Part shown: in pieces, positions 7,788 to 11,480 of the stretch
Layout of the letters: each line of letters starts with the position of its first letter
Numbering within the stretch: position 1 is the stretch's first letter
From: an uncultured Pseudomonadota bacterium
GTDB lineage: Bacteria > SAR324 > NAC60-12
Direction of reading: 5' to 3'
DNA: 11,480 nt
NCBI GenBank assembly: GCA_913052275.1
Contig: CAJXDX010000047.1
Span: 1 to 11,480, forward strand
Translations under genes and position numbers: made by a program
The notes under the pieces: generated by a model
The model's input: the letters and a program-made list of their open reading frames with translations, nothing else
Database searches by the model: none
What the model was told of the DNA's origin: nothing

Positions 7788-7799
7788 TTAAGCGCTTAA
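7788..7799. promoter_or_regulatory. 12-bp palindrome with LacI-type core
   Basis: TTAAGCGCTTAA is a perfect palindrome between the aldehyde dehydrogenase stop and the MoaD-like start. Its AAGCGCTT centre has the central CG pattern used by many LacI/GalR-family operators. No LacI-family gene is in the window. It might control an internal promoter for the moaD-AOR part of the operon or be a chance dyad. Confidence 0.25.
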
Positions 7800-7803
7800 G
7801 TGG

Positions 7804-9294
7804 TCAGTTGTTAATTCCTCCCATGCAAAGATACTTGATTTCGAGATAGTCTTCGATACCATATTTGGAACCTTCACGTCCCGTTCCGGACTCTTTAACT
7901 CCTCCAAATGGGGCCACTTCAGTTGAAATAATTCCTTCATTTACTCCAACAATTCCGTATTCCAGGCCTTCAGAGACTCTCCAAATCCGGCCAATATCTC
8001 GACTGTAAAAATATGCTGCTAAACCAAATTCAGTGTCATTTGCCAAGTCAATTGCTTCTTCTTCTGTTTCGAATTTGAATATAGGCGCCATTGGTCCAAA
8101 TGTTTCTTCTTTTGCAACCAGCATATCTTTTGTTACTCCTGAAAGTACTGTGGGCTCATAAAATGTTCCGCCCAGTTGGTGCTTCTTACCGCCAGCAAGA
8201 AGTTTTGCTCCTTTTGAAAGGGCATCTTTTACATGACTTTCAACTTTTTCAACAGCAGCCTCATTAATCAATGGCCCCTGCTGGGCTCCATCTTCAAAAC
8301 CATCGGCAACTTTTATATTTTTAGCTGCATCAGCCAGCATTCCACAAAATTTATCATATACATTGCTTTGTACCAGAATCCGGTTGGCACATACACAGGT
8401 TTGCCCGGCATTCCGAAACTTGCTGGCCAGTGCACCTGGAATTGCGGCTTCCAAGTCAGCATCGTCAAAAACAATAAACGGTGCATTACCTCCAAGTTCA
8501 AGTGCAAGTTTTTTGACGGTGCCTGAGCATTGTTTCATGAGTAGCTTACCAACTCCGGTTGAACCTGTGAAACTTAGTTTTCTTACTATTGGATTGCTTG
8601 TAAATTCACCACCAATTTCAACAGCATCTCCGGTAATTGTGCTTATTATTCCGGGAGGAACACCAGCACGTTCTGCCAGTTCACAAAGGGCAAATGCTGA
8701 AAAAGGTGTATCCGGAGCTGGTTTGATGACCATTGGACAACCTGCAGCCAATGCAGGAGCTGCTTTCCTGGTGATCATTGCTGCAGGAAAATTCCATGGT
8801 GTAATTGCAACAGTAACTCCTATGGGCTGCATGATTACGACAATACGTTTATCTGGTGCATGTGAGGGTATGGTATCTCCATATATTCGTTTCCCTTCTT
8901 CTCCAAACCACTCAAGAAAGCTTGCCGCATAAGCTATTTCTCCACGAGATTCCGTAAGTGGTTTTCCCTGCTCTGCAGTCATAATACGCGCAAGGTCTTC
9001 CTGGTTTTCCATCATCAGCTCATACCAGCGGCGTAATATCACAGCACGTTCTTTTGCAGTTTTAGAACTCCAATCTGGCCATGCAGTATTTGCTGCTTCT
9101 ATCGCTCTTTTCGCCTCATCAGCTCCGCAATTTGGTACTGTACCTAATACTTCTCCGTTTGCCGGATTGGTTATTTCGTTGGTTTCTCCACTGTCTGCAT
9201 CAGACCATTTGCCATTTATGTAGACCTGTTGCCGGAATAATGAAGCATCCTTCATTCCTATTGATTTGACTGTTTCACTTGTACTTACTGACAT
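7804..9294 (-). CDS. NAD(P)+-dependent aldehyde dehydrogenase, succinate-semialdehyde dehydrogenase (GabD) type
   Basis: 496 aa non-acylating aldehyde dehydrogenase. PWNFP with Asn168, FTGSTGVG (242-249), the general base Glu266 in LELGG, and the catalytic Cys300 in GQTCVCANR are all visible. The extra Cys302 gives the C-x-C pair typical of succinate-semialdehyde dehydrogenases. It oxidises an aldehyde to a free acid in the cytoplasm. Close relatives act on succinate semialdehyde, and GabD-like proteins are also known as sulfolactaldehyde dehydrogenases; a sulfoacetaldehyde dehydrogenase (SafD) forms sulfoacetate in some taurine users. The sulfonate context makes such a substrate attractive but unproven. 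ATG 9294 is preceded by a strong GGGGGAG about 3 nt away. It is the first gene of the minus-strand operon with the MoaD-like, AOR and sigma-54 activator genes. Confidence 0.88.
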   Translation of the reverse strand: MSVSTSETVKSIGMKDASLFRQQVYINGKWSDADSGETNEITNPANGEVLGTVPNCGADEAKRAIEAANTAWPDWSSKTAKERAVILRRWYELMMENQEDLARIMTAEQGKPLTESRGEIAYAASFLEWFGEEGKRIYGDTIPSHAPDKRIVVIMQPIGVTVAITPWNFPAAMITRKAAPALAAGCPMVIKPAPDTPFSAFALCELAERAGVPPGIISTITGDAVEIGGEFTSNPIVRKLSFTGSTGVGKLLMKQCSGTVKKLALELGGNAPFIVFDDADLEAAIPGALASKFRNAGQTCVCANRILVQSNVYDKFCGMLADAAKNIKVADGFEDGAQQGPLINEAAVEKVESHVKDALSKGAKLLAGGKKHQLGGTFYEPTVLSGVTKDMLVAKEETFGPMAPIFKFETEEEAIDLANDTEFGLAAYFYSRDIGRIWRVSEGLEYGIVGVNEGIISTEVAPFGGVKESGTGREGSKYGIEDYLEIKYLCMGGINN

Positions 9295-9533
9295 TAGCTC
9301 CCCCTTTTACGGCAATTGTATATACTCTAAAAATTTTTAATGCATCTTAATGTATGGTTTAATATTTCCACATGCATTGTCCTTTCTAAAACGTGTGAAA
9401 TGCAAGATAATTTACAGGCCAAGAAATTTTATCACAGTTTATATTCCTTAATTTTATACTATTTTCCGCAAATCTGATAAATTATTTCAAAAGTGTAAAA
9501 AGAATTACTAAATCAAAAATTTCAAAAAATTTA

Positions 9534-9547
9534 TTAGCTGCAGCTAA
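9534..9547. repeat. 14-bp perfect palindrome, possible operator
   Basis: TTAGCTGCAGCTAA equals its reverse complement. It lies about 240 bp upstream of the aldehyde dehydrogenase operon and about 250 bp upstream of the peptidase gene, a distance compatible with an enhancer-type binding site for the sigma-54 activator encoded in the same operon. That link is speculative, because no second copy was found in the window. Confidence 0.3.
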
Positions 9548-9738
9548 AGTCTATTTATCGTTATCAAAACTGATCTTTCACGGACCTGTTGACAATTCTA
9601 AAGTGGAGTTTAAAGATATGCACCTGAAAATTAAACAAACTGTAAAACTCTCTCTTAAAAATTATTAATGTTTTTGCATTCCGCTGTTATGTGTGAGTCA
9701 GCATAAATATTTTTTTAATAAGTAACTGACAATTCTTG

Positions 9739-9758
9739 TATAATCTCTTTTTAGAGAT
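9739..9758 (+). promoter_or_regulatory. Candidate -10 box with overlapping dyad upstream of the peptidase gene
   Basis: A perfect TATAAT lies at 9739-9744, with no convincing -35 at 16-18 bp spacing. ATCTCT (9743-9748) and AGAGAT (9753-9758) form a dyad around TTTT, overlapping the end of the -10 box and the expected transcription start near 9750. A repressor bound here would block the promoter. The predicted leader to the TTG start would be about 50 nt. Confidence 0.4.
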
Positions 9759-9800
9759 AAAATAAAACTACTGAAAAGTTGTTTCCTACCCTGTCAGCAC

Positions 9801-10595
9801 TTGATAAATTCAACTTCTGAAAAAAGTATTTTGTTTCCTGAAGATTCTCAGGAAAATTTCAATCTCCACTGTCCGTCATGTGGTGGAGAAGAATTCAAAG
9901 TTATTCCATTGTCAGGTAAAGATGGTGAGTATTTTGTTAGAATAATTTGTCACAATTGTGGAGAGCATTTATTTTTTCAAACTCCATATTCCTTAAGCAG
10001 TAAGATAGAACTTGATAAAGTTGATGATACAAACAAATTAAAATATATCAGCTACTTACAAAAAGAATGGAATGAATGGTTTGCCTGGAAACAGAGGCAC
10101 CTTAAATCGCATTCATCAGGTAAAACTTTATTTTCGAAGTATGCACAATTTTGCTTAGTCTTCCTGCTGTGCGGAATAGTTTTATTTTTCATTTTAGACC
10201 GCTGGCATCTGCTTGACCCGTTTTTAGAATTTCCTGAAGCAAGGCAAAAGCATATTATAGATTTAGCCGAACTGCTATTGGAAGTCCCATGTTTTCCTTC
10301 AATCATGAAGAGCAAAATCATCACTGTACCAATTAGATATACCAGGGAGCGTCCGTTCCATAAGAATTTTATCCAATATGGAGAAGCAGGAATTTACTGG
10401 GGAGAAGAACAGATCAAAATACATCGCTCAAACTTCTGGTTCTTTGGTTTGCCCAAAAAAAACCAATTACTTAATACTCTGGTTCACGAATTGAGGCATA
10501 GAAGCAGCCCTGGGCTAGGACATAACAGTGAATTTTATGAACTGGTTAAAAAAGATGTGGCATGTGTGGATAATTACCTGAATGAATTGGAATGA
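9801..10595 (+). CDS. Membrane-anchored zinc-ribbon plus HExxH metallopeptidase-like protein
   Basis: 264 aa, not recognised as a named family. Three parts are visible. First is an N-terminal zinc ribbon with Cys24-x2-Cys27 and Cys50-x2-Cys53. Second is one hydrophobic segment at about 116-133. Third is a C-terminal domain ending in His229-Glu-Leu-Arg-His233 followed by GLGHNSEFYELVKK with His241. HELxH plus a later His and F-x-x-LV resembles SprT/YgjP-like zinc peptidases. Positive charges before the membrane segment (K101, K108, K113) suggest the ribbon is cytoplasmic and the peptidase periplasmic. The start is uncertain: TTG 9801 has no clear Shine-Dalgarno, the frame is open back to 9744, and the first in-frame ATG is at residue 169, too late to be the start. 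No functional tie to its neighbours is evident. It may act in proteolysis or as an inactive metal-binding relative. Confidence 0.7.
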   Translation: MINSTSEKSILFPEDSQENFNLHCPSCGGEEFKVIPLSGKDGEYFVRIICHNCGEHLFFQTPYSLSSKIELDKVDDTNKLKYISYLQKEWNEWFAWKQRHLKSHSSGKTLFSKYAQFCLVFLLCGIVLFFILDRWHLLDPFLEFPEARQKHIIDLAELLLEVPCFPSIMKSKIITVPIRYTRERPFHKNFIQYGEAGIYWGEEQIKIHRSNFWFFGLPKKNQLLNTLVHELRHRSSPGLGHNSEFYELVKKDVACVDNYLNELE

Positions 10596-10659
10596 TAAAA
10601 TAAAAGAAGCTTTTAACTATAGCTCGGTTAGAATTAATTTGGCCTCTTAAAAAGATCTG

Positions 10660-10850
10660 CAGAAAGTAGATCTAAACTGAAAAATGTAAGGTAATATCTT
10701 CAAATACACTGAATCATAATAATCAGCAATTTCCTGTGAATTTGTGATTCAGATTAATTGTGAATGGAATTCGAAATTTATGCAGCCCTCAACCAGAAAA
10801 CCTACAGCATGTATGAACTCAGTTTTTAGTTGACATCCCCAGAAAGTAGA
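10660..10850 (+). repeat. 11-bp direct repeat pair, 180 bp apart
   Basis: CAGAAAGTAGA occurs at 10660-10670 and again at 10840-10850 in the same orientation. The second copy lies wholly inside the spacer of the candidate promoter for the binding-protein gene. The first copy is flanked by the two AGATCT words. This is the layout expected for a regulator with a distal and a promoter-proximal site, but an 11-bp match in A/T-rich DNA could be chance. Confidence 0.35.
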
Positions 10851-10858
10851 GTTATTGT
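10830..10858 (+). promoter_or_regulatory. Candidate sigma-70 promoter for the ABC substrate-binding protein
   Basis: A perfect TTGACA at 10830-10835 is followed after 17 bp by TATTGT at 10853-10858 (four of six consensus positions). Transcription would start near 10865 and give a leader of about 60 nt before ATG 10928. Confidence 0.5.
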
Positions 10859-10916
10859 TTTCGTGCTTTGGTTCATTATTTCCAGTCCTACTGGTAAAAC
10901 ATACTTTTGCAACAAT

Positions 10917-10922
10917 AAGGAG
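10917..10922 (+). promoter_or_regulatory. Strong ribosome-binding site for the binding-protein gene
   Basis: AAGGAG is five nucleotides before ATG 10928. It contrasts with the SD-poor starts at 1277 and 2719, and fits the high expression usual for periplasmic binding proteins. It fixes the start of the gene. Confidence 0.75.
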
Positions 10923-10927
10923 AAAAT

Positions 10928-11480
10928 ATGAGGAAAATCTTATTCTTGATTTCAGCTTCTGCAGCACTGATTATAAGTCAAATTGCAATGGCTGAAACAG
11001 TTAAAATAGGATTTGTCACTACACTTACAGGTGGTGCCGGTGCTATTGGAAATGATATGCGTGATGCTGTTGAGCTGGCACTCGATCACCTGGGTAGAAA
11101 AATGGCAGGTTCAGATGTGAAAATGTTCTATGAAGACGATACTTTCAAACCTGATGTTGGAAAACAAAAAACTGAGAAGTTAGTAAAAAAGGATAAAGTT
11201 CATTTTGTTACAGGTTATATCTGGAGTCATGTTCTTCTGGCTTCCCGCAATTCTGTTGTAGGTAAGGGGCCGTTTATGATTACCTCCAATGCAGGACCAG
11301 GTCCGGTTGCCGGAAAACTTTGCCATGAAGATTTTTTCTCAACGTCATGGCAAAATGACCAAACCACCATGGCCATGGGCGAGGTACTGAACCAGCTGGG
11401 GATAAATGATCTCTACATTATGGCACCAAATTATGCGGCCGGTAAAAGCATGGTGGCTGGAGTTTCACGTACATTCAAAG
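10928..11480 (+). CDS. ABC transporter substrate-binding protein, branched-chain amino acid type (partial, 3' end outside window)
   Basis: The first 184 codons of a periplasmic binding protein of the Peripla_BP_6 / HAAT class. A signal peptide is clear: MRK, a hydrophobic stretch to about residue 19, and an AMA cleavage site giving a mature start at Glu23 (ETVKIGFVTTLTGG). The mature opening with KIGFVTTLTG, then AVELALDHLG and VKMFYEDDTFKPDVGKQKTEKL, is the standard beginning of this family, which binds amino acids, amides, urea or aromatic acids for uptake through LivHMGF-type permeases. The absence of a Cys right after the signal argues for a soluble periplasmic protein. Permease and ATPase genes would be expected just beyond the window. 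Its ligand cannot be deduced; supplying the neighbouring aldehyde/sulfonate pathway is possible but unproven. Confidence 0.88.
   Translation, partial: MRKILFLISASAALIISQIAMAETVKIGFVTTLTGGAGAIGNDMRDAVELALDHLGRKMAGSDVKMFYEDDTFKPDVGKQKTEKLVKKDKVHFVTGYIWSHVLLASRNSVVGKGPFMITSNAGPGPVAGKLCHEDFFSTSWQNDQTTMAMGEVLNQLGINDLYIMAPNYAAGKSMVAGVSRTFK

Larger units (their letters stand above)
9295..9800. other. 506-bp divergent intergenic region
   Basis: A/T-rich spacer between the minus-strand aldehyde dehydrogenase and the plus-strand peptidase gene, so it must carry promoters in both directions. Seen in it are a perfect 14-bp palindrome at 9534-9547, a TATAAT box with an overlapping dyad near 9740-9758, and several TGCAT words near the aldehyde dehydrogenase start (9340-9420). 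A 16-codon ORF at 9618-9668 (MHLKIKQTVKLSLKNY) is preceded by GGAG at 9605-9608 and TTGACA at 9589-9594, but nothing else supports it as a gene. No -24/-12 sigma-54 site with canonical spacing was found on the minus strand upstream of 9294. Confidence 0.5.
10596..10927. other. 332-bp intergenic region before the ABC binding-protein gene
   Basis: No gene is supported here. It contains a small hairpin TAAAAG-AAG-CTTTTA (10601-10615), a weak candidate end for the peptidase transcript. Two AGATCT words follow at 10653-10658 and 10668-10673. An 11-bp direct repeat CAGAAAGTAGA occurs at 10660-10670 and 10840-10850. A sigma-70-type promoter lies at 10830-10858 and a strong ribosome-binding site at 10917-10922. 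The minus-strand open frame here has no supporting signals. Confidence 0.5.

Noticed and set aside
8363..8932. Plus-strand 189-codon open frame
   Set aside because: It lies wholly inside the aldehyde dehydrogenase gene on the other strand, whose catalytic motifs are intact. The Ser/Pro/Ala-rich translation is typical of an antisense shadow.
9295..9600. Sigma-54 -24/-12 promoter for the minus-strand operon
   Set aside because: I scanned for GG-N10-GC on the minus strand and found only wrongly spaced partial matches, such as one with 15 bp. A computed scan could still find a degenerate site.
9618..9668. 16-codon ORF MHLKIKQTVKLSLKNY with GGAG and a nearby TTGACA
   Set aside because: The TTGACA at 9589 would place transcription start at or after the ATG, there is no good -10 box, and there is no attenuator-like structure after it.
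10749..10967. Minus-strand 72-codon open frame
   Set aside because: It overlaps the promoter, ribosome site and signal-peptide codons of the binding-protein gene and shows no family features.
1..11480. CRISPR array, insertion sequence, tRNA or phage features
   Set aside because: No regularly spaced repeats, no transposase or integrase coding sequence, no terminal inverted repeats and no cloverleaf-like sequence were seen.

Overview
The window is about 11.5 kb of A/T-rich DNA (roughly 40% GC by eye) from a Gram-negative bacterium. Evidence for this is a periplasmic binding protein with a classical signal peptide, an inner-membrane exporter, and a sigma-54 activator with an intact GAFTGA loop. 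The mix of a tungsten-type aldehyde:ferredoxin oxidoreductase with organosulfonate genes suggests an anaerobic or low-oxygen, perhaps marine, proteobacterial, SAR324 or Desulfobacterota-like lineage. That placement is inference only. I see no tRNA, rRNA, CRISPR array or transposase.

Left block, plus strand (289-4266): a TauE/SafE-family exporter, then after a 247 bp dyad-rich gap a tightly spaced pair: a CoA-acylating aldehyde dehydrogenase very like SauS (sulfoacetaldehyde dehydrogenase) and an AMP-forming acyl-CoA ligase matching the role of SauT (sulfoacetate-CoA ligase). Together they read as a sulfoacetate cassette: ligase makes sulfoacetyl-CoA, SauS reduces it to sulfoacetaldehyde, and the TauE/SafE protein moves sulfite or an organosulfonate out. 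The desulfonating enzyme (Xsc, or an isethionate lyase route) is not in the window.

Central block, minus strand (9294-4437), convergent with the first: in transcription order an NAD(P)+ aldehyde dehydrogenase of the succinate-semialdehyde type, a MoaD-like sulfur carrier ending in Gly-Gly, an aldehyde:ferredoxin oxidoreductase, and a sigma-54 activator with no sensor domain. Gaps are 48, 33 and 46 bp, so this is very probably one operon. The window thus places three mechanistically different aldehyde/acid enzymes (acylating NAD(P)-linked, non-acylating NAD(P)-linked, ferredoxin-linked) side by side, apparently around one or two carboxylate/aldehyde pairs. This is the most interesting feature of the region.

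Right block, plus strand: after a 506 bp gene-free stretch comes a membrane protein that joins a zinc ribbon, one transmembrane helix and an HExxH zinc-peptidase domain. After a 332 bp regulatory gap comes the start of a branched-chain-amino-acid-type ABC substrate-binding protein, cut by the window end. It could import the substrate of the neighbouring pathway, but its ligand cannot be read from the sequence.
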